Source of the DNA: Spinellus fusiger
Taxonomy: Eukaryota > Mucoromycota > Mucoromycetes > Mucorales > Phycomycetaceae
Assembly: GCA_025094145.1 (NCBI GenBank)
Contig: JALLLS010000031.1
Location: 124,001-188,000 of the forward strand
Reading direction: 5' to 3'
DNA length: 64,000 bases
Within the stretch, counting starts at the first letter, position 1; each line of letters begins with the position of its first letter. Positions 38,600 through 50,383 of this stretch are shown here, in pieces. Under the pieces are notes generated by a model that worked only from the letters and a program-made list of their open reading frames with translations, was not told the origin of the DNA and ran no database searches. Both the position numbers and the translations under genes were made by a program.

Positions 38600-40208
38600 A
38601 TGCTTTTCAACACCACCACAGCTATGGCAGGTTCTCTGCGCCAAGCCACTGTTTCTGCCCACCGTATGGCACAGGTAGGTTGTGGTGGAGAGCTCTTCTT
38701 CAATAGAGTTGTAGCAGGGATTCTTATTCAATGGGATTTCATTTCTTGTTATGTACGCGTCCTTTTCTATTGTCTATTGTCTGTGATAGAGACAAATGCT
38801 GGCCAATGCCAGACATTACAGCTCAGAAGTACCCAAGAAGAGTGGCAATGGTCTTGCTCTCTTCACCCTGGCTGCCCTTGGTGCTGTAGGTGGTATTTAC
38901 TACAACAGAAATCATGTGACATTTCAGTCTTCTGAAAAGAATGCCCCCGAGAAAGTGTTGGAGAAGGGTTTTGATGCCAGTGCTTTCAAGGCCTTCAAGG
39001 TAAATGTGTTGAGAGTGCGACTACAAAACGAGAGAAGAAACCAATTGACTTACTCTTATGGTGTGTGTATTGTGTGTATTGTGTATTGTGTATGGGAAAT
39101 CAATAGCTCGAGGCAGTAGAAAAGATCAACCACAACACCAGTCTTTACCGTTTTGCTCTCCCAGAAAAGGAACAGCAGGCGGGTCTTTCTGTTGCCTCTT
39201 GTGTGTTGACACGCTACCCTATCACCAAGAAAGATGGCAGCACTGGTTATGTGATCCGTCCTTACACTCCTACATCAACAGAAGAGGTAAATGTGGATGA
39301 GCAGGGGATTCGATTCTATTTTCAAGGCGGCTAATGTGAGATTAGACCAAGGGACACTTTGATCTTATTGTCAAGACCTATCCTGATGGCAAGATGAGCA
39401 AACACATTGCCAATCTTAAGGTGGGTGAATCTCTTGAGATAAAGGGTCCTATTTCCAAGTACAACTGGGAAGAAAACACGGTTGAAAATGTTGGCATGAT
39501 TGCTGGTAAGTGGAAAGAGAAAGTGTACAGAAGAGTATCTTTTTTCTTTAACAGAAAAGAAAATAATACTTACAGTCTATGTTGTATCCTTACTAATCAT
39601 CATCCTTACTAATCATCATCATCATAACAAGGTGGCACTGGTATCACTCCTATGGTAAGTCTTCTTCACCATCACTTCTCGTATAAAAACACACAGCCAA
39701 CTAACTGGAGTCTCTTTCCAGCTCCAAATCATTCGCAAGGTCTTTAGCGAAAAGTCCAGTGACAACAAGACCAAGATCACTTTGATCTTTGCTAACCAAA
39801 CCGAAGAAGACATTCTATTGAAAAAAGAGCTTGCTGCTTTGGAAGAGAAAAACGCCGACCGCTTCAAGGTAGTCTATGTCTTGGACAGCCCCAAGAAGGA
39901 GTGGGCGGGTGTCAAGGGCTATGTTACTGCTGATTTGGTCAAGAGTTCTCTTCCCAGCCCCACGACTGAAAAGAGCATTGTGTTTGTGTGTGGTCCTGAT
40001 CCCATGGTGGCTGCTTTGGCTGGTCCCAAGAACAAGGACAAGAGCCAGGGTGAAGTGTCTGGTGTGCTTAAAGAGTAAGTGGAGTGTACAGTGTGGCTAT
40101 AGAAAGAGAAAGAGAAAGGAGAGAGAGAGGGTCTATGGTGAGTGTACTAATGAATAGTCTCTATGGAATAGGCTTGGTTATGACTCATCCAATGTCTACA
40201 AGTTCTAG
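38600..40208 (+). CDS. MCR1: NADH-cytochrome b5 reductase, Mcr1-like (7 exons)
   Basis: Transfers electrons from NADH through FAD to cytochrome b5 or related acceptors. Exons: 38600-38674, 38790-38999, 39107-39286, 39346-39505, 39632-39654, 39722-40074, 40172-40208; 345 residues. The N terminus is basic and Ala/Ser-rich (SLRQATVSAHR) with a following hydrophobic segment (LALFTLAALGAVGGIYY), fitting a mitochondrial presequence plus outer-membrane or intermembrane-space anchor, hence the Mcr1 call over Cbr1. Domain motifs are FAD-binding RPYTPTS, GHFDLIVK, GESLEIKGP, NADH-binding GGTGITPM (assembled across a 23-nt exon), and VCGPDPMV near the C terminus, which ends KF. Converges with the MFS gene, 264 bases between stop codons. 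Confidence 0.94.
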
Positions 40209-40472
40209 GCTGTCTTGGTATGTCAACATCCTAAATAAACAATCTGTTTTTGATTTATCCAAAGACCTCTCCCACTTGATATGAGATGAGATGATATGAG
40301 ATGGCATAGAGTAGGGTATATTTATAAACAGAGAGCGTGTTGTGGGGCGTATTTTTTTTTCTTTTTTCTTTTTTCTTTCTATGAAGCCTATCAATAGAAC
40401 TCGGTAGAATAGATAGAACATAGATGGGATCCACTGTCACCTAACAATAGTGGACACTACAGAACATGCAGT

Positions 40473-42512
40473 CTATGAGAAAAATACAAACCGGAAGAAC
40501 AAAATCCAACTAAGAGCAGCCAATGCCACATAGACACCGCCATAAAACCAGTTGGCATTTAATTTGGTAGTCAACTGAGCAGGCTCTGATAATGCATTGT
40601 AGCCTTCTTTGAAGCGGGAGGATGTGGCAGAAGCATCCAATACAGACTTGTACATGGTACGATCCAAGAGGAACAAGACACAGCCACAGAGAATAGAAAG
40701 AACCGAGAGAACAAGAAAGAAGACAGCCACGCCCCCATAGCCTTTGTTGGGATCCGCATCTTGAAGTTGTCCAGTCACAATATCAAACAGAGAGGCACCA
40801 ATGTTAGTACCAGATTTGATCAGACCCATGCCAGTGCCCACAAGAGAAAAGGGGAGGATGATAGGAACAGAGGACACCAAACTGACAGGACCAAAGGCAA
40901 GACTCATGCTGAAGAGAAGCATGCCAAGGATGGGATTGACCATTGTATAGTTGAGGAGGAGGATGGAGATGAGAAAGGCCATACCACTGGCAATCACTGG
41001 TAGTCCATGCACACATTAGATGGGGTAGTTCTTTTTGCTAAGGCTACAACTGTGCTTGTTGATATACTCACTAAGCCATGTTCTTTTTCCAAACCATCGG
41101 ATACATACACCTAGAATAGGCATCATAAAGATGGGCGCTATTTGAGCGAGACTTGCCACAGAAGCAGCATGTTTTGTGTCATAATGAAAGCGAAGTCTGA
41201 CAAGATCACTAAGAAAGATGGAGATAGATTAGACATTGTCTATATAAAAAGAGGTGGAGATAAATAAACAAAGTTACCTGTTAATATGGAGGAAACATCC
41301 CCACCCTCCACCCAGAAGGAACTCCATGGCAAATATAAGCCAGTAGGAGTGGGGGAGGTAGAGGAGTTTGGACCATTGGAATGCCTTTTGTCTCTCTACC
41401 ACATTGATTTGAGCCTGGCATGGAGTAGCAGAAGTAGCGATTCTTTTCAATAGGCCAATGTAGAGGAGATTCACAAGAAAAGATAAGATGCAGAGAATGG
41501 CAGCAAACTAATAATAATAATAAGTTAACACAGGCATCCATCCTTGGTATTATGACTAGTGGTATTATAGCCAGTATTCCTCTTTTTCATTATTGTAGTT
41601 TTAAAGAAGAGAGCGATTGTTATGCTGTTACCTACCCATAGCCCATAGCCATACCAACCAGTCCACTCAGCAATTGGAATCACAGTAAACTGAGCTAAAA
41701 ATGAGCTCTAAGGGGTGAATAAATAGCGCACTCTCATCTTCCTTACAGCACGGCTCACAGAAAGCATGATGGCAACAACAGTAGCATAATGTTGACCCTT
41801 AAACCACTGGCTTAGGATTGTCTCCTGCACTATGACCACTGTACCACTGCCAATACCATAGAGAATACGTCCAGTAATCATCATTGGAAGATTAGCAGAA
41901 GTAGCAGAAGTAGCCACTAGAACATTGCCCACTGCAATCAGAGCTGTCGTAAGTACAGACCCTGTTGTAGTACCAAAGACATCCAGAAAAATGCCTCCAA
42001 TCACAGGAAGAATGGTATTGACAATGGATACACTTGATTGGAGTGCACCGTATTGTGAGTTGGTAATATCATATTCCTATACCAAAAGTAAGTATTAAAG
42101 GAGCATAGAGCAGGTCTATCAGGCATAAAATACTAATGAGGGTGATAGAAGTGATATTTTACTTTTTTAATAATGGATTTCATAGCTCCTAATGTATGTG
42201 CTGAGAAATGACTGCCCACTATACAACAGAAGCACAAATAGAATAAGCACTGACGGATATCCTACTATTATTATCTCAATGGTGCATTGGCTTACCTGAT
42301 ATCAGTAGTACGCATACAATAGCAATGCATTTATATTTCCACGGTTGATCTGATAGCTGACAGTCATTGTTTTGCCTTGATGGCTCAGTGGTGGATATGA
42401 TAAGGGGCCTCTTTCCAGCACAACATTTTCTATTGGGATTGGTTGAACAGCAGCCCTTTTTAGGCATTGCTTCTTTAAGCAGAGGTGTTTGTTCACTGGA
42501 GAGCGTAGACAT
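40473..42512 (-). CDS. MFS transporter, MFSD1-like (7 exons)
   Basis: Minus-strand exons: 42512-42296, 42218-42163, 42076-41747, 41707-41636, 41507-41278, 41208-41072, 40996-40473; 521 residues and about 12 predicted membrane helices. The cytosolic N terminus carries a vacuolar/lysosomal-type acidic dileucine (EQTPLLKE) and a Cys-rich patch (KKGCCSTNP, RKCCAGK). Helix 1 is followed by GSHFSAHTLGAMKS, then QYGALQSSVSIVN and GGIFLDVFG (the MFS A-like loop), GRILYGIGSGTVVIVQ and SQWFKG, an order matching the MFSD1 family. The second half contains HYDTKHAASVASLAQIAP, RWFGKRTWL and a helix-rich tail with GLIKSGTNIGASLFD. The substrate cannot be inferred; animal MFSD1 is a lysosomal dipeptide exporter. 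Donor choices at exons 4 and 7 were set by frame. Confidence 0.88.
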
Positions 42513-43120
42513 TTTTTTGAATCCACTGTGGAGAAACTAGTCAGATGAATAAGAGAAGAAAGAAGAGGAAATTCAATAGTGACGATGAATGAGAAGAAAT
42601 AGGAAAAGATTACGAGTGTCTCTTTTTAGAGAGGCTAGTACCGCTTGAGGATCAGATAAAAAAAAAGGTACAAGGCATATGACTTTGAACAGCGATCTCA
42701 TCATAACATCACGTGTAACTTTTCAGTCGTCCATTTGATTCTATTTTACACCTTAAAATGAAGGATCTGATAATATTCAGGCTAGAATAAGAAATTATCA
42801 TCTGATAATGTATTTCAGCGTGTTTTGATTTTCTATACTTTTGTATTCTTTGGTAAGCATGAGAATGAGGAGTTAGTGTAGAGTCTTCACTAGAACAGGC
42901 TCATTCTTACTAGACTGAGGACGATAGAGTGCCAAGCCTATCTTTTGTAGAGTCAGTCGATTAAAATAATAAGTCCAATATTATATTTTATATTGTTTTT
43001 TCTGTACATAATCTATCGTGGGGATGTGTCATATGTAAATAGAAGACTGGTTATTCTATGCCTCTAGTCTTGTAGGAGTGTGTTTTATTGGCCATGGGGG
43101 CTTTAGCAAAGAAATTCAAA
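42513..43120. other. spacer, promoter of MFS gene
   Basis: About 600 bases, AT-rich, no gene seen. Confidence 0.35.
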
Positions 43121-43320
43121 TAGATAATAAATAATAAAGATAATAGACAATAGATAATAGATAATAGATAATAGATAATAGATAATAGATAATAGATAAT
43201 AGATAATAGATAATAGATAATAGATAATAGATAATAGATAATAGATAATAGATAATAGATAATAGATAATAGATAATAGATAATAGATAATAGACAATAG
43301 ACAATAGACAATAGACAATA
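43121..43320. repeat. heptanucleotide satellite (agataat)n
   Basis: About 25 tandem copies of a 7-base unit (agataat / atagata phase), nearly perfect at 43151-43290 and drifting to agacaat at the right edge. Because the unit is 7 bases and lacks minus-strand stop words, all three minus frames stay open and would read the same seven-residue repeat (LSIIYYL). There is no reason to think it is translated. Confidence 0.95.
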
Positions 43321-44267
43321 ATCACAACAATAACAACAACAATCATAGTCATAATAAGAGTAAATGATCTTTTATAAAGGCGGTATTCAATAAGAAGCAG
43401 TATTTTTACTGTTTTTTTTTGTTCTTTTTGTTTCTCTTTTTAGTGGCAAAGGGTGCTCTCGTTCTCGATTGAGTCTTGGTGAGAATTTCAAGCATAAACT
43501 CAAGTAGAATCCCAAGTATGGTTTTAGGTAGAATCCCAGACATAGCAGTGACACCGAGGTAATGCAAAAAAAAAAAAAACCCAAAAAAATACATTTCTCC
43601 CCAAAGGTTCAGGTTTGAATGGCTCTATGTGACTTGCTTTGACAAGGAAATAATGTCTGCTACTTGTCTAATACATCCTCACTCAATCTAACACTTTATC
43701 TTTCTGTTGAAATACAAAGAGACTTTATAAGCAATGTAAAGAGAAAGATTAGCAGTCATTATAAGTAGTAGTATCGGAAAATAGGATAATGACCATCCTG
43801 CTAATAGATTTATATTTATATTTATATTTATATTTATATTCCTGTGTTAATCACAGTGGATCTACAGACATAACAAAACGACACAAAGGATCCTTCAATG
43901 GTACACTATATAGCGACAGATATTATCTGTGTATTTATTAATGAATAAATGAGTGTATCTATCTATCTGTGTGTGTGTGTGTTTGTTTGTTTATCTATTC
44001 ATTGATCTACGGATCTATCAGCAAAATAAAGAATACAGGTTTATTAATACTCCATTGACACTTTTACAATGGTCTTTAGTGACGGAAGCTGTAGTCTCTG
44101 TAGTGGATAGCCCAGCACCATCACAATAGGAGGTGAGCAAGGGGGGGGGAGGAGAAAAAAAAACAAACAAACAAACAAATACGGGTCTCCTTTTCCTCCC
44201 CCGCTTTTTCTTCTTCTTGTGCTCTTCTTTTCTTTTCACAACAGTAAAGCAACAAAGCAAAGCAACA
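43321..44267. other. spacer with simple repeats before PHS1
   Basis: Contains (ttta/tata)-type runs near 43807-43840, tg runs near 43968-43990 and a caaa run near 44163-44179. No gene is called. The short minus frames at 43387-43594 and 44018-44275 are low-complexity. Confidence 0.45.
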
Positions 44268-45221
44268 ATGGCCAAAGGTAGCTTATTAAAGAGAACAAAG
44301 AATATGTCTATAGGTTCTGTGGATTCTCGTGTCTATTTCTGTGTCTACTTACTCACCTGTACGTTCTATCCACTGGAAACTAATAGCTTCAAATTCTGGT
44401 GCCAAGAGTGCAAGTCAGTGGTATATTATCCTTTACAATGAGGCTTCTTTCTTGGGATGGTTCTGGATATTGTATATTATACTCCGTCAGTTATGGGTAA
44501 CAGGTGGAGATTATACAACTGTTTTTGAGGTGGTGTGGCCCTGGCTGAAGATTATTCAGTCCGCTGCCTTGTTGGAGGTAAGGAGAAACAAGAGATCAAG
44601 ACTAGAATCTCGAGACTAACCTTGTGAATCAAAAGGTTGTTCATGCTGCAACAGGTAAATTAGGCGATGGAGTAGCATTGGGCCTGTAGAGACTCATCTG
44701 TTCATGTTAGGCCTGGTAAGAGCACCCTTTATGACTACAGCAATGCAAGTAGCATCACGCCTTTTCCTTGTGTGGTGTATCAACTACCTGTTCCCTGCCA
44801 TTCATACCCATGGATCCTTCACTACAATGACAATTGCTTGGTGCATTGCCGAGTGTATTCGTTACTCGTACTATGCATTTAACCTTGTGTCAACGGTTCC
44901 AAAAGCCATATCATGGGCTCGCTACACTTTCTTCTTTGTACTTTACCCTGCAGGTGTTGGTTCTGAACTTGTTATGATATATCAAGCACTGCCCTATGCT
45001 CAACAATGGAGCTCTGTGTATTACTATATGGTCATTGCTGTTGCATTGACTTATATCCCTGGTAAGTACAATATATAATCTTCGAGTTCATTCATTCTCA
45101 TTTTATGGGGGTCTCCCTTTCTTCTTTGTTTATATTAGGATTCCCTATTTTGTTTTCTCACATGTTAGTGCAGCGAAAGAAGTATTTCCGAGGCGAGGCC
45201 AAAGCAGTAAAGAAGCAATAA
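44268..45221 (+). CDS. PHS1: very-long-chain 3-hydroxyacyl-CoA dehydratase (5 exons)
   Basis: Third step of ER fatty-acid elongation: dehydration of 3-hydroxyacyl-CoA to trans-2-enoyl-CoA. Exons: 44268-44277 (10 nt, MAK plus one base), 44387-44577, 44636-44654 (19 nt), 44711-45061, 45139-45221; 217 residues, exactly the yeast Phs1 length. Multi-spanning: YNEASFLGWFWIL (helix 1), LLEVVHAATGLVRAP (the conserved LEVxHxxxGxVxS-type block, assembled over the 19-nt exon), QVASRLFLVW, WCIAECIRYSYYAF and LYPAGVGSE, which holds the catalytic Tyr (about 152) and Glu (about 159) pair defined in yeast. The C terminus is Lys-rich (KAVKKQ), consistent with ER retention. Converges with DMC1, 165 bases apart. 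Confidence 0.96.
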
Positions 45222-45386
45222 AAAGTTGTATTATTTTTACAATAAAAAAAGAATTCAATAAAGAGAAAGTAAAAAGCTAGATATAGATTTATATATATTG
45301 AATTTCTGGTCAATGCTTGTGTAGGTTGGTGTGCAAGCATACAGATACACTTTGATAAGAGAGAAGTAAAATAGAAATTGGTGTGT

Positions 45387-47244
45387 TTAGAAGCCAACAT
45401 CAGCAATGCCGCCATTGGTAATGGCATAGGTAGCCTCACTCTCAGGCATATCAGGCGAGTCGTAGACTTTAACAACACGCTCTTCTCCTCTTCCTTTTCG
45501 AAGATAAAGGCGGGTAGCCGATCTATTGTACATTGATGTTAAAAGAGAACAGTGTGAGCCAGTATATATCAATAAATAAACAGATATAAAAAAAATAGAT
45601 AAAAAGATAGAAAGGTAGGTGTTTTCAAGTGCCACTTACGCATGAGCCTAATACATAATGTAAGTTATCAAACCATGAAAGGAATCATTGTATTAGAACT
45701 CACCAAAATATGGCCTCCTACTGGCTTCTTGGGATCGGAGACAAAGGTCATTCCACCTTCAAAAAAAAAAAGTAAGTTTTTTTTTTCAACCCCATCTTCA
45801 TTGCTTACCGCCTGGATCGGAAGAGACTTGATTGGTAATAAACACTGCAAGGTTATATTCCTCAGATATCTTAGTGAGACGATTCAGCATTTGATTAAGC
45901 TTTTGCTGACGATCAGCTAATTCTCCACGACCCGTGTAGTCACATCGAAACAAGGAGATGATGGAATCAATAATCTATAGGTTAACACAGCATTCAGACT
46001 ACAAGAAGGTACATACTAGTAGACGGAAGGCTCCCTTAGTTTCTGCGAATCGAGCAGCTATCTCACTCACAAGATCCATTTGTTGATCACTATTCCATGC
46101 ACGGGCTACAAGGATATTTTCAAGTGCTATCTCTGGGTCAATGCCAAACCGGTCTGCAATGGACCGAATGCGATCAGGACGAAAGGTGCCTTCAGTGTCA
46201 ATAAAGGCTAGTAAGAGAAAACAAAAAAAGGAACAAGAGAAAACAAAACAAAACAAAAAAAGAGTAAAGGTATAAGCAATAGTGATGATTTATGAAAAAT
46301 GGAAAAAGGAAAGGAAAAGAAAGGTGTCATTTCACCTGCTTTGCTGTTGGCACCTCCATGAAGAACTGATAGCTGAACTTGTACACATAATGTATGAGCT
46401 AATTGTGTTTTTCCAGTACGATATTCCCCAAAAGCTAGATCATCATGGAACAAAAGGAGTAAGGAACCAGTGCTTTATGACTACCTAGAACTCACCCTCA
46501 GTAATAGACATAGTCTGAATGCCACCTAGAGAAAGTGTTAGTCATGGTTCAATTCAGTGTAGTTCATGCCTCCTAACAAAAGATCAAACTGCTTGCTGCC
46601 TGTTGATATCTTGAAGATCTTGTTTCTTTGGTTGGATACATCATTGCCTGTAATAAAGCCGCTTATCTGTGGGAGAGTTAAACAAGATGAACTTGTGTTT
46701 GTCTATCATTTAATAGACTTCCCTGTAATTTATAAGCGGCATCTTTGATCTTGTCAACTTTGGCCTCCGAGAGACCTTTAATGCGCAGCAAGTATTTTCG
46801 TGTACTCATTTGAACACCCTAATCATATGATGTTTTGTTTAGAATATTTAACTTTTCTTTTTCTACATGGGCAGGTAGATAGATACAAATAAAAATATAA
46901 CTCACTCTTATAGTACAAATACCAGCTAATTTAAGCTTGTTGATATCCACCATACCAATGCCAGTTGACTATGGTTCATGAGTATAGATAAATAGAATAA
47001 GTATGGAATAAGATCTATCTATAGAATAAAAATAATAATACTTGAAGCTCTTCTATTGGGATAAAAAAGTCCTAATATGATGTATGTTATTTGTCCTGCT
47101 TGACATATGGTTTCTTTCTTTTTATTATTATTCTACCTCTCGTTCTTCATCAAGAGTCTCATCAAGAGCATCATCGGATACTAACTCATCTACGAATAAT
47201 TGAGATTCTTGAGTACCATTAACAGTAAGTTTTTTTGGAGCCAT
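45387..47244 (-). CDS. DMC1: meiotic recombinase Dmc1 (about 12 exons)
   Basis: RecA/Rad51-family strand-exchange ATPase acting at meiotic double-strand breaks. Minus-strand exons: 47244-47137, 47071-47042, 46968-46906, 46818-46693, 46666-46570, 46525-46496, 46434-46336, 46207-46017, 45974-45809, 45756-45704, 45647-45640 (8 nt), 45522-45387; about 368 residues. Motifs: N-terminal helix-hairpin ([17 protein letters not shown]), [15 protein letters not shown], Walker [35 protein letters not shown], Walker B LIIDSI-type block, [60 protein letters not shown] and AITNGGIAD at the C terminus. GGIQ, TFRPDRI and DPKKPVGGH favour Dmc1 over Rad51. Intron 46526-46569 uses a GC donor. The junction near 46667-46718 is uncertain. 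Confidence 0.93.
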
Positions 47245-49244
47245 ATTAGCAAAAGAGTAGAATAGAAGATGGATAGATAGATCAATAAGTCATTTTTATT
47301 ATTCTTTTTGCAATCTATTTATTGACTTAATATTTATCAATTTCTGTGACATGTTTATCGACACTTACAAAGTAGGAAAAAAAGTATACAATTTAAAGTA
47401 ATCTGTGTGTATGTGCTATAGACCCATTGCATAATGTGCTTATTGACCACTATACAATGAGAATGATAAAAAGTTAAATCGAGCACTCATCATGTTTGAC
47501 TACAAAGATATAATGTTAGAAGAACATAAACAACGCCAATAAGAAAAGAAGAATCATCTTTAATAGTATTAATAATTGTAAATATAATGTAGTTAACAGT
47601 TGATGGTCTAATTCTAATAATGACATAGCCTAATCAATAAATTGTATGGGGAACTTATATAATGTGGTAAATAATAGATAGATGTCTTTATATTCCATTA
47701 GTTTCTTTTGACATTATGTTTTACTTATTTGTCTATATAAACACACATATACACACTGCATACAGTAGAAACCTTATAGTTAAATGGGACATAGGCAACA
47801 ATAGATAACTAAGACTTTAGTATTGTTTTTTTTTGTTCCCGCAATGACGTTTGCTTCCAGACACATGCTGACAATAAGGCTACTGGTAACTTCAGTGGAT
47901 ATCTTACTCATGTCAACGATAGAGCACTCTTCAATTCATCAAGTGTCAAACACACATATGATCTACTTAAATCACTGATGAATTATATTTGGGGGGGAGG
48001 GTGTTCAATGGAGTTGAGAGATATGTCTTCATTATGACCACGCCCTTCTTTCCCCTCTATGTTTTGGTCCTTTTTGATAGTAGAGTGCTTGGTATATAGT
48101 ATGGATAGTATAAATTACTACTGGATACAATTCATAAATGGAATAGACTCTAGCATAAAATAGACTCTCCAAGTTAGAAATAATTAATTTCTTATTACCC
48201 TTTAGTATTTGATAACATTTCATGTATTTACTAAAAACTGGGGTTTGTACTATCCCACCCGTACTGCCAAACTTTTATATAAAATCCACCTATACTTTAA
48301 TGAGAGAACCTGTTTATTTTATTTTATTTAAAAAAAAAAAAGAAAGGGAGGAAGTAATATAATTCACATTATAAAGAATAGTTATTGACATTTACAAGTG
48401 TAGCTTGAGATACCTTTTACCTACACTTCTATATTTTCTTTTTCTTTTCAGACATTATGTACTAAGCATTATGAACAACCTATGGAATTTGATGAAACAT
48501 TAAATAATTACCTGTAGAATACTCTAAATACATTGGTAAGAAAATAAATGTGAAGAATGTAGAGAATGTGAAAATGAGGTTGGAAAGTGTCTACTTACAA
48601 TAAAAGACCTGCACATTTCTTTTTTCTTTTTTCTTATCTTTTTTTTTCTTTTCTTTTTTCTTGTCAGTAATAGTTGAAACTAGTATTAAAGAATAAGAAT
48701 GCTAGGAAGAAAATAAAAATTACCTTTTGAACAGTCTTGTTTGAAATAGGAAAGACAGGTAAAGATGCATTTATAATATTTTGGTGCATTGTTCCCCTCA
48801 TGTTGTTATAAGTATCCTGCAAATACATTCTATTGTTTGTGTGTTTATATTTATATTTTTATATCAACCAAGTTATTATCATTTTCTTATAATATTACTC
48901 TGGTACTGAATCAAAGAAAGATCCATACAACAAGTACACACTGTCCCTCACTATAGGCACTATTGAAGTTGTAGATAACATTATTTTTAATAGGATTCAA
49001 TGTATTTCCAAGTCCGTGGTATGAGCAAATGACTTTACTTTATAATGGGCTTGTATTTATTATAGTTTTTAATAAGATAACGAATAAATGAATCATTAAA
49101 AGATGTACAGGGAGGGGGTAAATAGGGTGTACTAAAGAAATATCAAATAATATACATATTTATATCTACAGAGACTATAGATGTGGGTGGGTAAGTGGAT
49201 GGGGTGGTATCTATCCAACGACAGGATGGAAGAGGAGGGAAAGA
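47245..49244. other. 2 kb gene-free spacer
   Basis: DMC1 upstream region, then AT-rich sequence with pyrimidine/purine runs near 48620-48665. No coding, RNA or transposon signal recognised. Confidence 0.45.
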
Positions 49245-50383
49245 TTAGGCCTGGTAGTCTATCTTTCGGTTTTGATTAAATAGCAAATATTGTCCAAAAA
49301 TAGTGCCATCAAACATCAGTGTTCCTGCACTACCAATGATATAAGGCACTGCCTCCAACATAGACTGTCGAGTGGCATGAGGATTGGTAAAGATAGATAG
49401 ACAGTAGGTGAGATTTCCCATGGCAGCGAAAAAGAACAACGCCATTGAAAGACCTTCAACAGAGCGACGTCTGAAGTTTTGTAGGATTTGAGGCAATCGA
49501 GAAGAAAGGTATAAAAAGGTACACATCCATGCAAAACACCGGCCTATCCATAAAGTGCGTTCGTCTACAGAAGAGAGGGTTTCTAATAGTGCCATGTCAT
49601 TAGAAGACTGAGTTGAAGTTGAGAGGCTTGAGGTCATGCTTTCATTGAAGGTTAAAAATCCGAGCATCAGCAGAGCACTAGTCGCAGTAGCAGTGGTCTT
49701 GGGGTGAGGAGATGGGTAGGTGAGTGTATAGCTGTCATATGTCTTTTGGGGAACAGTAGTAAGGGCTGACTGCTCTGTGGCTTTCTGAACTTTCTTATTG
49801 CCAAGGTTAGGGTTGAACCATTGTCGGAGAGTGTTGTTGGGGTATTGGACATAATATATCCATTGAATACAGAGAAATGTGTCAATAACAATATAGTAAA
49901 TTGAGAGATAGAGTTGAAAGGGAAGCTGTCCAGTGATTGTACATCCAATGAGATTTGCAACATCGCCTAGAATGAATGTGTGCGATAAGCATAGTGATAA
50001 AGTAGATTATTGCCTTACCAATAAGCCAAACAGTGAGAAATGAAATACTAAGAGACTCTGCATTCTCCTGTCTATAGTTTTTGATGACCTGACTATAGAA
50101 CCAGCAACAGATGTGTAAGTCTTTACTGATCATTTATCTTTTATGTCTCTACTAATAATACTTACGGCATTTGTGCATTCAACCAGCATACAATCGACAA
50201 ATAGCCAAATAATAAACTTATACACTCTTGCCAGCTATAGACGCACTCATGTAATAATGTCTATAATCAAAAGAGTTCATTTCTCTGCTGTAGACTCTCT
50301 GTCCTAGTGTTACTTACACTCATCCATGGCATATGCTGGAGTCCCTCTTCAGAGAGAGAACATTCTAATAAAGTAAATCCCAT
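49245..50383 (-). CDS. PQ-loop vacuolar amino-acid transporter, Ypq/PQLC2-like (4 exons)
   Basis: Minus-strand exons: 50383-50318, 50260-50166, 50092-50019, 49966-49245; 318 residues. Two PQ-loop repeats, the family hallmark: QMPQVIKNYRQENAESLS (about residues 53-70) and RLPQILQNFRRRSVEGLS (in the second half). Each is followed by a membrane helix (ISFLTVWLIGDVANLIG; MALFFFAAMGNLTYCLS), with about seven helices in total. The central loop (about 125-200) is polar and Pro/Thr-rich. The first Pro-Gln pair is created across an intron (CC|T CAG), which confirms the splice. By family (yeast Ypq1-3/Rtc2, animal PQLC2) it should export cationic amino acids from the vacuole. The neighbours give no further clue. 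Confidence 0.93.

Noticed and set aside
43051..43352. Three overlapping minus-strand frames with LSIIYYL repeats
   Set aside because: They arise automatically from the 7-base satellite, which lacks stop words in any minus frame.
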